Below are positions 25,201-32,217 of a DNA stretch of 64,000 nt, in pieces (within the stretch, counting starts at the first letter, position 1; each line of letters opens with the position of its first letter). The position numbers and the translations under genes are program-made. Under the pieces are notes generated by a model. That model saw nothing but the letters and a program-made list of their open reading frames with translations, did no database searches and had not been told where the DNA came from. Location of the stretch: positions 22,739,001 through 22,803,000 of the forward strand of contig NC_133180.1 in NCBI RefSeq assembly GCF_049306965.1, written 5' to 3'. This stretch comes from Danio rerio. Lineage: Eukaryota; Chordata; Actinopteri; Cypriniformes; Danionidae.

Positions 25201-28200
25201 TTATTCCAGAAAATCAATAAAAGGGGTTGTAATAAATAAACATACTTCAGGAATTAAAAGTGTTTTTTTCCCTTTTTTGGAGGACTTTTGGAAAATTGAC
25301 ACAAAAATGCACAACACTGAATTTTTGTCAAACTCCTTTTGGCTGAGCTGAAGTTGATATCTGTTCAGTTTGTGTGTTTAGTTCTGTAGTTAGGTTTGTG
25401 ATTCTTCCCCCATAAGTGTTAGCTTCTTACAATAAATTATTTAGATGTTGCAGTATACACAAATTAAAAAACAAATCAAGTAGGACTGACAAATTATTCA
25501 GTATTTCATCATTCCACCCATCCCTACTATACAGTATAAAGATGGATCCAGGCAAATACAGAGACAGAACATAGCATATTCTGTATCCGGTGGCCAACAT
25601 TACCCATGTTTCTTTGCGTGTGTTGCTGGTTTGTTCCACATAGATAAGATGAGTCGCGGTCAAGTAAAGAGTGCCCAGAGCTGACTTCTTTTCAGTGTAC
25701 CTGTTCAGTAGTTTCACATTCTCCACCTGCAAAAAAATACATTGAAAGGATCGTTTAGTGTCAAGCTGAACCTGCAAATCTAGTTCACATGTTTGGACCT
25801 GTGCAGCTTTGTTTCCTTGGATTCAATTTCAGCTATTACATCTATTAAAATTGATCATTCTCTGTTAATTGGCCTGTCTGGAGTTCCACCCCCTGATTGT
25901 CAGTTACCATTTTATTTTTCTGAACGAATAGCTTTTCTGTCATTATTAGCTAGGTGATGTATTTTGTTGCAGTGGAAGTCTCCTCAACTCGCATCCCATA
26001 CTCAATGGATTAAAGACACCTTAATTTCTGTCAAATTAGAAAAAAATATATGAGCAATTCCAGCGTTATGGATGTGACATTTGCAGTAAAAACTCAACAC
26101 ATAAATTGACAGAGAAAGTATATGTTAACATTATATTGAAAAATTTTATTATATTTTCCAGAGCAACTAGCCACAGAGTTATGGGAGCATAAAAATATCA
26201 ATCTGTAAACATGTTTTGTACTTTAAATGAGGAAAATAAGCATGCGTTATGGATGTGACAAAAAAAGTCTGCGAGTTTACAGTATACAACATACTTTGTA
26301 GAAGTTCTATGAATTAAACTGCACAACCCAAAATAAATAACGCTACTCAAAATAAGAGTTGGCTCTCTATAAAACAGAAATGATTGGTTTTATTTTATTT
26401 AATATTTTTACATTTCTGAGGAAAAAGTGTCGTTATGGATGTGACATCTCTCCGTTATGGATGTGACGGATGTGAAATTACCATTTGTGTGACTTTGGTA
26501 AATCAAATAGAATAGTTTGAAAACATTGACAGATGCATTTTTGAGTATTTTTAAAGTACTGTAAAATACTTGCTTACACAAAAAACCCAGAAACGGTTTC
26601 CGTATTTTGGTAAAAACGTAATTTTTTTATGGCAAGGTTGACATTTGCACGGAATTGCTCATATATATAATCTTTGAGGTTCAGTGATCAAATTTTCTAA
26701 CATTTGGTTGCCATTCTTGGAACATGTAAAATCTCTGAAACTTGAAACATTTACTGTAGAATAAATGATTGCCCACAGGGGTGAACTCAGTGTAGAGAGG
26801 ATAGGAGGTGAGAATGTGGTTTTAGGCGGCAGGCTAGATTGACCGTCAGGCCACCGGGAAATGTTCCGGTGCTCCCTATGGCCAGTCCACCCCTGGTTGC
26901 CCATCTTGCACTTTTAGTCTGTACCTGTACCACCAGATGAGTACTAGTGCTGATATTGCACAAGCATACAACTCTTCTTGACATAAAAACACAAGTTTGA
27001 AGAACGTGCCACCCCCTAGTCTATTCAGTTCAATATATTGATGATGCCCAATAGGGTTATAGAGCGGTTCATTTTTAATTTTTGTAATCGATTTTGTACT
27101 GTTTTCTCTTTTACTTTTGTTTGTTGATGCCCAATTCACACGGGGCTTCAGCGTCAATGCTTGACAGAGGGCGTGTCTAAAGATGGGGCTGACGCGATAG
27201 TCATAGCAGCGTCAGCCAATGAAATTAGTCAGAGCTGTTGTATACTGTCTGAGCTGTTGTATTTGCATACAGCAATCTGATTGGCTAACGTTCCCGTTGG
27301 CACTTGAAAAGTTGAGAAAGTCCCAACTTCTGCAGTGAGTAACGACACTGAAACGGCGCTGACGGATCCACATTGCAGTTCGGCAACCTCTGACATCACC
27401 CATTCAAAGTGAATTGGAAGCGTTAACACTGACCCCTCGTGTGAATGGGGTGTAACTGACATAAAAGTATTATAAATAAATCTTTTTTTTTTTTAAAGGG
27501 ATAGTTCAACCAAAAATGTATATCCTGTCATCATTTTCCTACCTTTCACTTATTTAATACCCAAGTCTCTTTCATCTCTTGAATACAAAAGAGGATTAGG
27601 AGAGTAATTTATTTTCTACTGTGAAAGTCAAAGGGCATTTTTCAAAATATCTTCTTTTGTGTTCTGTAATAAATAAATTCATTTAGGTCTAAATTAAAAC
27701 CATATGAGGGAGAGTAAACGGTGAGGGAGTTTACATTTTGGGATGAACTGTCTCTTTAAGAGGAACATTTAGTGCAGAATGTTCAACCAATGAATACAGG
27801 AGTTAGTCTGACATATTGATGAAGACTAAGGGTTGCAGGAGTCCCTCAGAGAGCAGAACCCATCATCCAGACTATGTTTAACACAATAATAGGAAATCCT
27901 GCAGAACCTCTTAGGACTACTGTCAGCATGTCCTGTTCCTCCTTCTCTCCACAATTTTGTCATTTTGGTTACTGAGTAACCTGCAATGAAATAGCATAAG
28001 ATGCCACTTCAGGACTTAAAGAACATTTTATACTCTTTCATTCTGAAAGAGTCAAAGTCTGAAGTATTTGTCTTGTTTATAAGCCTGAGACTTGATGAAG
28101 TAGTACTACTGTTGAGTAAATCATTGAAACAATCCTACATGTGTTGACTGAGGATACCAAAACTAGGTGTTATTTGGTAAGGTGTGATCTCTCTTGTTTC

Positions 28201-30623
28201 TATAAAGCATGGTGAATTTCTATATTTGTGCATGGATTGAAATCTAAGGTGAGCTTCGATATGTCCAGTTCAGATTGCATTAGTCTGACTGACTTGCTGG
28301 CAGAGCAGATGTGAGCAGATGGGTCATCTGTTAATGCAGACCACAGTTCCTGCTAAACTGCTGATTCAATGTGACATATTTGAGCTGACCCCTCCATGCC
28401 CCTCAGACTCATCCACAAAACACACACACACACATCCCAGCATACATTCTTGGCAGAATTTCATTAACCGTTCATATGACCAAACAATGTTTACTAAAAA
28501 AAATTAAACATTCAGCACTGAATGTACAATAAAAAAGTTTTGCAAATGAAATGGCTAGAATTAAAAGGATAATTTACCTCAAAATTTAATTATTTACTCA
28601 CCCTCAGGTGGTAACAAACCTTTAGGATTACTTTATTCTGTTTAAAAAAAAAAAAAAGAAATATTTAAAGAATTCTGAAACCCTGCAAACACTGACTTTC
28701 AAAGTAGAAATAATGCATACTATGCAATTCGAGGATTAGAGGTTTTCAGCTTTCTTCGAAATTTCTTCTGTGTTTGACAGTTTGGCACAAGTAAAGGGTG
28801 AGTAAATAATGACAGAATATTCAGTTATTGGTGAACTATTCTTTTAATGATTATATACATAGAAACAGCCAGGTTTTCAAAGAGACCATTTTAGGCAAAC
28901 TGTATGAAGGATCAAACCTGCAAAAGCAATAAATAACTACACAAATATATAAATAAATCCATAAATTCCTGCATAAATAAATAAATAACCAAATCAAATA
29001 AATAAATGTATATACAGTGCTCAGCATAATTGAGTCCACTCCATTTTAAAAATTAAATATTTTTGTCCAATTCCCAGTGAATATAGGCAATGTTTTTGGT
29101 GCACTTAAACAAAACAGATTTATTAAAAAATATATATTCAAATAACATTTTGTCACCAAACATATTTTGAAATTGAAAGACAATATGATTAAATTCAAGC
29201 AAAATATTGCACACACAAAAATACACCTTACAAAACTCATTTTTTCCATTCTTTGCTTCTTTTGATTTTTCCAGTGTTTTTTTTATTTGTATTTAACATT
29301 TATCTTTAGCTTATGCATTAAAGTGTAGTGGTTTTAGGACTATTATGACAAGTTATTTTGTTAGATAAGCTCCAGATTTGGTTCCAGTACTGACTAATCT
29401 AGTGTATGCACAAGTATAATATTTTATAGCTTTCTATTAAAAGTATGAATTTAAAAGAGAGATTTGTGAGTCGTGTACTTATGTATCCAGAGCACTGTAT
29501 GACAAATGTGTATGTTATATAAATGTATTTATTTATTATTTAATTTTTGCATGAATTTATGGATACATTTACTTATTTATTTATATATTTGTGTATTTAT
29601 TTATTTAGTGTTTTGCAGGTTTTGTCCCCCATAAAACCAGACAAAGGCTTTGAAGATGCATTTTTTATTATAGGTTTTTTTTTTTTTAATAATGTACCCA
29701 ATATTCGGCATGGGCCGGTATAAGATTCTGATGGTATGATAACCTTGGATAAAAATATCATGGTACCACGGGTACCACAGTATTGTATTGTGATTACTGC
29801 TCAAAAATAAGTTCTTAATAAACGTCTGGGTAAACAATCACTTTTCCCCAATTGAACACAATAGATTTTAATTTAAGAAACTTTTAAAATATTTTGGACC
29901 AGTAGCTTTTGAAGTAGAGGTTCATTTTCTGCAGGAGATACGGTTGCCCTAAAAAACTAAATAAAATAGTTGTGAAAAACAGGTGTAAAAATACCTTAGG
30001 AACCGTATAACAGAAAACTTTGGCGGTATTAAAACCTTGATTTTTCCCAAGCGTGGTAATTGCGTGGTACAAACAAACATAACGAAAAATATTTCAATAC
30101 CTGGATAATAATATAAACCACTGTAAATATAGAAAAATTGTACTATAACCATATTTAGTAAACTGAAAAACAATCAATGCTTCTTAACTGAAAAGTAAAT
30201 ATGTTCTAATAATACTTGTAATTTTTTCAGAACATAATTAATATATTTTTCTCAATATACATTAGACATTTTTTTTACAAAGAAGTATCATCCTTTCAAA
30301 ATTTGGGATGGAGTGCATCTGCTTGCATCTGGATTTTGAGAGAATGCGTTACTCCTGCAACTGAAAACCCCTTTAAAAGTATTCACTTTGATTGCGGTGA
30401 GTAACATCAATCAACAGAGCTTAAAATGCTTCACGTTTTAACCAGCAGAGTAAATGAAACCTCGAAATGTGTTAACAAACCGATGCAAAACGCTTCCTCT
30501 GCGTGTTTTACATCTGTCGACAGTTTAGTTTATTGACATCTCACCAATAAATAGAGATCTGCCGACTTTACACGAAAACACCTGCTGACTCAGACCTACC
30601 TTCGGCGTTATGATGTGCTCCAT
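6586..30623 (-). CDS. mtmr8: Myotubularin-related protein 8 (phosphoinositide 3-phosphatase), 14 exons
   Basis: Myotubularins of this branch remove the 3-phosphate from PI3P and PI(3,5)P2 on endosomal and autophagic membranes and pair with the inactive MTMR9 (family knowledge). Coding exons, all with AG/GT borders and matching phase: 30623-30600, 25726-25604, 23117-22955, 21768-21611, 21238-21110, 18636-18502, 16083-15951, 14554-14445, 14357-14232, 11217-11168, 10989-10789, 10690-10562, 10321-10195, 6876-6586. They total 1899 bases, 632 residues plus TGA. Residues 1 to about 105 form the PH-GRAM domain (start [15 protein letters not shown]). About 120-500 is the phosphatase domain, with [20 protein letters not shown] and the CX5R loop CSDGWDR (Cys338, Arg344) intact, so it should be active. 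About 530-550 is a short coiled coil expected to bind MTMR9. The acidic, Asn/Glu-rich tail is shorter than in human MTMR8 (704 residues). It could only be confused with MTMR6/7; position next to asb12 and zc4h2 settles mtmr8. Confidence 0.97.
7448..8850 (+). mobile_element. Kolobok-like DNA transposon with TTAA ends (left copy)
   Basis: It starts TTAAAGCGTCACGAAACCCC and ends with the inverse of TTAAAGGGCTATGAAATCCC, so both ends carry TTAA and about 15/20 matching terminal bases. TTAA target sites are typical of Kolobok and piggyBac elements; the family call is an inference from termini only. Translated pieces such as [13 protein letters not shown] are broken remnants I could not assign. A MITE interrupts it at 8378-8635. 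It lies in mtmr8 intron 13. Confidence 0.6.
8378..8635. mobile_element. MITE with TAGCTATGTTTCCAT termini
   Basis: It begins TAGCTATGTTTCCATACAG and ends with the inverse of TAGCTATGTCTCCATCC, about 258 bases, AT-rich, noncoding, with TGCGCA motifs near both ends. It is inserted in the left Kolobok-like copy and so is younger than it. Confidence 0.75.
8851..9986 (-). mobile_element. Kolobok-like DNA transposon (right copy, inverted)
   Basis: The reverse complement of 9135-9986 matches 7448-8370 along its whole length, for example GACAGTCATAT, CATGAGATC, TTCATGAGAAAGAC, TTACAGTGGTCTGC and TTTTTAAAGACATGCC occur in the same order in both. The outer end is CTAAAGGGTCAT, a decayed version of the TTAAAG terminus. 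The inner part (8851-9135) is not present in the left copy. Codes for nothing intact. Confidence 0.6.
10195..11217 (-). CDS. mtmr8: mtmr8 exons 10-13 cluster
   Basis: Four closely spaced exons: 11217-11168 ([16 protein letters not shown]), 10989-10789 ([20 protein letters not shown] to [10 protein letters not shown]), 10690-10562 ([19 protein letters not shown]) and 10321-10195 ([20 protein letters not shown], then the coiled-coil segment). They form the end of the phosphatase domain and the start of the dimerisation region. Donors are GTAAAT, GTGAGG, GTACGT and GTAAGT. Confidence 0.95.
11926..12029. repeat. Compound (TG)n(TA)n microsatellite, left of hAT insertion
   Basis: About 40 bases of TG followed by about 60 of TA with one TTTA break. 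It continues on the far side of the inserted hAT element at 13174-13252 in mirror order, TA then TG. Any reading frame through it is artefactual. Confidence 0.95.
12030..13173 (-). mobile_element. hAT transposon fossil with TAGGGATGTAACGGTAT ends
   Basis: The two ends are exact inverted repeats for at least 17 bases. On the minus strand near the left end, 12522-12334 encodes [17 protein letters not shown]...IIFL, which follows the C-terminal dimerisation segment of hAT transposases. The rest of the transposase is missing or unreadable. An internal block (12639-12722) is shared with 31563-31650. The target duplication cannot be resolved because the element sits inside a TA repeat. Lies in mtmr8 intron 9. 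Confidence 0.8.
13174..13252. repeat. Compound (TA)n(TG)n microsatellite, right of hAT insertion
   Basis: About 45 bases of TA then about 35 of TG, continuing the tract broken by the hAT element. Confidence 0.95.
13299..14028 (-). mobile_element. Tc1-like transposon, decayed
   Basis: The right end reads GACTTTTGTCGGGTAGTGTA, the standard end of this family (compare 20308-20949 and 50233-50946). The left terminus is lost up to CCAAGTTTTAGAAAC. The minus strand keeps the pieces [10 protein letters not shown] and, further out, bits of the QSPDMN region in other frames. Several frame breaks make it inactive. Confidence 0.8.
14232..14357 (-). CDS. mtmr8: mtmr8 exon 9, catalytic loop
   Basis: A 126-base phase-0 exon encoding 42 residues that include [20 protein letters not shown]. 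Cys338 is the expected nucleophile and Arg344 binds phosphate; Asp340 and Asp343 are present as in the active family members. The donor is GTAATT. The preceding exon (14554-14445) encodes [20 protein letters not shown] and is joined through an intron of only 87 bases. Confidence 0.97.
15140..15664 (+). mobile_element. LINE 3' end fragment
   Basis: The stretch 15420-15660 reads like the last part of a fish non-LTR reverse transcriptase ORF (CCATCTGGCAGACGGTATAA gives the LPSGRRYK-type motif, followed by ...PTAIGF), then a short tail ending TGAATTGAATTGAA. Frames are broken. The exact clade (L2, Rex or similar) is uncertain. Sits in mtmr8 intron 7. Confidence 0.55.
16434..18302. mobile_element. 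hAT-like element with ATATTGGAAAAATCTG ends, split by a SINE
   Basis: The left end GCTGCACAATATTGGAAAAA and the inverse of the right end (ATATTGGAGAAATCTGGCAT) match well over about 25 bases. The interior is AT-rich and noncoding. A DANA SINE sits 70 bases inside the left end. A related single end ending TTACACAGCCCTA is seen near 25070-25088. The superfamily is inferred from terminal sequence only. Confidence 0.5.
16505..16858 (+). repeat. DANA-type SINE, full length, with target-site duplication
   Basis: Full SINE from head (GGTGGCATGGTGACTCAGTG) to the tail GACTAAGCCGAAAGAAAATG. TACCATT flanks both sides (16498-16504 and 16859-16865). It is inserted in the hAT-like element of mtmr8 intron 6. 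Confidence 0.9.
18502..18636 (-). CDS. mtmr8: mtmr8 exon 6
   Basis: 135 bases, phase 0, encoding [20 protein letters not shown] through [11 protein letters not shown], a conserved segment of the myotubularin phosphatase domain. The donor GTGCGA is weaker than the others in the gene. Confidence 0.95.
19434..19489 (-). repeat. DANA SINE head fragment inside the hAT element
   Basis: TTCTTGCTGTGAGGTGGTCA through CCACTGTGCCACCGTGA matches the tRNA-like head of the SINE in minus orientation. No body or tail is attached. Its edge lies close to where the transposase reading frame loses similarity, so it may mark the deletion junction. Confidence 0.65.
19525..20142 (-). pseudogene. hAT transposase N-terminal part with BED zinc finger, truncated
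   Basis: An uninterrupted 205-codon frame. Residues 80-130 form a BED zinc finger (VWQHYGF, then CKMC with Cys104 and Cys107, and HLKRRH with His123 and His128). Residues 171-197 ([20 protein letters not shown]...ENESF) match the segment that follows the BED finger in hAT transposases. The real start may be Met60 (MKLVERPQ). The DDE/RNase-H core and the C-terminal dimer region are missing, so it cannot act as a transposase, though it could still bind DNA if expressed. Nothing shows that it is expressed. Confidence 0.75.
20308..20949 (+). mobile_element. Tc1-like transposon, internally deleted
   Basis: The terminal inverted repeats are long: ACTACCTGACAAAAGTCTTG at the left and the inverse of ACACTACCTGATGAAAGG at the right, with AACAACAAATAATAA and GTTGATCATTTGG on both arms. 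The plus strand keeps [28 protein letters not shown] and [13 protein letters not shown] from the DDE region in shifting frames. About half the element is gone and it is inactive. Confidence 0.85.
21110..21768 (-). CDS. mtmr8: mtmr8 exons 4-5
   Basis: Exon 4 (21768-21611) encodes [20 protein letters not shown] to NFE; exon 5 (21238-21110) encodes [13 protein letters not shown] to [15 protein letters not shown]. These bridge the PH-GRAM and phosphatase domains. The intron between them is 372 bases of AT-rich DNA. Confidence 0.95.
22103..22540. repeat. Dispersed repeat ending GTGTCCGCGGGGGCTT (minus)
   Basis: The end AAGCCCCCGCGGACACCCTG and the repeated AAGACTTTT-type blocks (AAGACTTTTAAGACCC, TTAAGACTTTTAAAGG) mark a repeat seen widely in fish genomes. 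I cannot assign a superfamily. It fills much of mtmr8 intron 3. Confidence 0.5.
22955..23117 (-). CDS. mtmr8: mtmr8 exon 3 (end of PH-GRAM domain)
   Basis: 163 bases encoding [20 protein letters not shown] through [17 protein letters not shown], the second half of the PH-GRAM domain. The codon split with exon 4 restores Val104. Confidence 0.95.
23457..24373. mobile_element. Angel-like inverted-repeat element carrying a nested MITE
   Basis: The ends TAAAGGATTATTTCACACAA and its inverse TGGGTAAACTAATCCTTTGA follow the TTAAAGGGATAGTTCACC terminus of Angel elements. The interior (23766-24010) is a distinct GC- and CpG-rich MITE with ends GCAGGTCACACAATGGATGC and the inverse of GGGGGTCACACACCCAAAGC, so one element sits inside the other. 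Mtmr8 intron 2. Confidence 0.6.
24503..24916 (-). repeat. DANA-type SINE with an 84-bp foreign insert
   Basis: Minus-orientation SINE (GGCTTAGTCCCCTTTATTAA to GCTGTGAGGCGATTGTGC). Its body is cut after CGGATG by 24591-24674, which is not SINE sequence but a copy of 25731-25814 from mtmr8 intron 1, then resumes at CCCTTCCAGCTGCAACCC. See the finding on this insert. Confidence 0.85.
25604..25726 (-). CDS. mtmr8: mtmr8 exon 2 (PH-GRAM domain)
   Basis: 123 bases, phase 0 at both ends, encoding [32 protein letters not shown] to KETW. Acceptor TTTTGCAG|GTGGAG, donor TGG|GTAATG. This is the classic opening of the PH-GRAM domain of the MTMR6/7/8 branch. Confidence 0.95.
25858..26043 (+). mobile_element. 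L1-like LINE ORF2 C-terminal fragment
   Basis: One frame reads [29 protein letters not shown], a stop, then [16 protein letters not shown] and [10 protein letters not shown]. This matches the end of fish L1 ORF2. It is cut at its 3' side by the next element. Lies in mtmr8 intron 1. Confidence 0.7.
26045..26669. mobile_element. Inverted-repeat element with four GTTATGGATGTGAC copies
   Basis: Ends ATATGAGCAATTCC and GGAATTGCTCATAT are inverted, followed by GACATTTGCA on both sides. The motif GTTATGGATGTGAC occurs near 26065, 26245, 26433 and 26454, all in the same orientation. Noncoding. Likely a Tc1/mariner-type MITE because it sits in TATATA, but the target duplication is ambiguous. Confidence 0.7.
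27128..27456. mobile_element. GC-rich inverted-repeat MITE (TTCACACGGGG ends)
   Basis: The left end CCCAATTCACACGGGGCTTC and the inverse of the right end (CCCATTCACACGAGGGGTCA) match over about 30 bases with CAGCGTCAATGC/CAGTGTTAACGC behind. Noncoding, CpG-rich interior with GACGGATCC and GCAGCGTCAGCC. Mtmr8 intron 1. Confidence 0.7.
27493..27759. mobile_element. Angel-type MITE
   Basis: Starts TTAAAGGGATAGTTCAACCA and ends GGGATGAACTGTCTCTTTAA, with TTAA at both ends and about 267 bases in all. Angel is a zebrafish MITE family (established knowledge). Confidence 0.8.
28561..28847. mobile_element. Angel-type MITE, diverged
   Basis: TTAAAAGGATAATTTACCTC at the left, GGTGAACTATTCTTTTAA at the right, TTAA at both ends. 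The TTATTTACTCACCCTCAGGT and GTGAGTAAATAATGACAG blocks are internal to the family. Confidence 0.75.
29013..29499 (+). mobile_element. Mariner-type MITE (TACAGTGCTCAGCATAAT ends), copy 1
   Basis: Ends TACAGTGCTCAGCATAAT and the inverse of TACAGTGCTCTGGATAC. About 487 bases, AT-rich, noncoding. A second copy in the opposite orientation lies at 59205-59659; blocks such as TTTTGTTAGATAAGCT and CAGTACTGACTAATCTA are shared. Confidence 0.8.
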
Positions 30624-30860
30624 GATTTCACTGTTTTATCATCCAACTGTCCACGCTAAACTTTCGGAGTTTGGGTATTTAGGAGTTGTCATGTTTGTTT
30701 CAGGAACTTGCTGTCGCGTTCCTCCCTAACATGAGGACTACAATCATGTCAGCTAACGGGAGGAAATATCGCGAGAAGTCAGCGAGCTACGTGATTTCAC
30801 TGACTTTTGCCTGCCTGTTCTTTGCTGAACGGCTTGTTTCGGCTTGATTCTTTCTTACAA
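30600..30860 (-). promoter_or_regulatory. mtmr8: mtmr8 first exon and promoter region
   Basis: Coding exon 1 is 30623-30600 (MEHIITPK, donor AAG|GTAGGT). The DNA upstream to about 30860 is richer in GC and CpG (TCGCGTTCC, ATATCGCGAGAAG) than its surroundings. TCTCGCGATATT on the minus strand near 30765-30776 resembles the TCTCGCGAGA element of some housekeeping promoters, though it is not a perfect match. The start site is not determined. Confidence 0.6.
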
Positions 30861-31000
30861 ATAAGGTTAAGAAAGTTAAATGTAGCAAGCTTGAGATTGG
30901 TACTCCTAATTAGTGTGAGAAAAATTAAGAAAAAACTGAGAAAAAAATCACATACCCAGCCAAGATAAAGAAATGAAATAATTGTAGGAGACCAGGAATG

Positions 31001-31360
31001 GGGTTAAGCAGTGGTGCAGTAGGTAGTGCTGTCGCCTCACAGCAAGAAGGTTGCTGGGTCGCTAGTTTGAGCCTCGGCTCAGTTGGCGTTTCTGTGTGGA
31101 GTTTGCATGTTCTCCATGCGTTCGTGTGGATTTCCTACAGGTGCTCCGGTGCGGTACAGGTGAATTGGGTATAGGCTAAATTGTCTGTTGTGTATGAATT
31201 TGTGTGGATATTTCCCAGAGATGGGTTGTGGCTGGAAGGGCATCTACTGCATAAAAACTCGCTGGTTAATTTGCCGGTTCATTCCGCTGTGGTGACCCTG
31301 GATTAATAAAGGGACTAAGCCGACAAGTAAACGAATGAATGAATGAATGAATGAATGAAT
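31001..31360 (+). repeat. DANA-type SINE, full length, 13-bp exact target duplication
   Basis: GAGACCAGGAATG flanks it at 30988-31000 and 31361-31373. The head has GTGGTGCAGTAGGTAGTGCT and the tail is GACTAAGCCGACAAG followed by (AATG)n. The exact duplication suggests a fairly recent insertion. Confidence 0.95.
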
Positions 31361-31562
31361 GAGACCAGGAATGACTAACACAATTTTTCTTTTTTAGTTA
31401 CATGACTGAAACTTTTAGTCAAAGAACCGACATTTGTCCCCTACAAAAATGTCAACAATTAAAAATTTTTGAACTATATCACAGATTTTGTGAGATGATG
31501 ACAAATACAAAGTGGTCATTTGGTGGTTAAGGTTGTAACACATACTGGGGTAAGTTGTAACC

Positions 31563-31651
31563 AGGCACGTGCACACATAGGGCTCAACCTGTGCAGTGCA
31601 TATGCCCTTTTTAGACTTGGATAGAAAGTGCCCTTCCAAAATCATCTGAAG
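31563..31651. repeat. Dispersed repeat shared with the hAT at 12030
   Basis: GGCACGTGCACACATAGGGC, ACCTGTGCAGTGCATATGCC and GGATAGAAAGTGCCCTTCC are nearly identical to 12639-12722, which lies inside the hAT fossil. It abuts a 5'-truncated SINE at 31652. Confidence 0.7.
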
Positions 31652-31958
31652 TGCCACAGTGAAATGAACCGCAAACTTAAATGCATATGCTTTACGCAGC
31701 GGATCTCCTTCCAGCCGCAACCCATCACTGGGAAACATCCACACATACACTATGGACAAATTAGCCTAATCAATTCACCTGTACCGCATGTCTTTGGGCT
31801 GTGGGGGAAACCGGAGCACCCAGAGGAAACCCACACCAACGCCACGCCACGGGGAGAACATACAAACTCCACACAGAAACGCCAACTGACCCAGCCGAAG
31901 CTCAAACCAGCGACCTTCTTACTGAGAGGTGCACGTGCTAATCACTACACCCCAAAAC
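31652..31958 (-). repeat. DANA-type SINE, tail missing
   Basis: Minus orientation, from CACAGTGAAATGAACCGCAA to the head TTCTTACTGAGAGGTGCACG; the GGCTTAGTCCC tail is absent where it meets the dispersed repeat. Long reading frames here are only translations of the SINE. Confidence 0.85.
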
Positions 31959-32217
31959 AGTTTAGTAAATAGAAATATGAAAGTGATGTGATTGGATTAA
32001 ACATTTTTAATTTCAACAATTTTTTTTTTTTATTCTTTGGGATAAACAAACACAAATACAACTTATTAAAATAATATAATTGATTTATTAAAAAATTAAG
32101 TCAATTATTAAAAATATTTTATAAACAAAAAAACAGACAATGAAACTGCAAATTTTGTACAATATTCATTTTATTTAATTTCTCTTCGCCTTAGACCCTT
32201 ATTTTTCAGGGGTCGCC

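Noticed and set aside
31628-31972. 114-codon plus-strand frame
   Set aside because: Lies wholly inside a minus-orientation DANA SINE.
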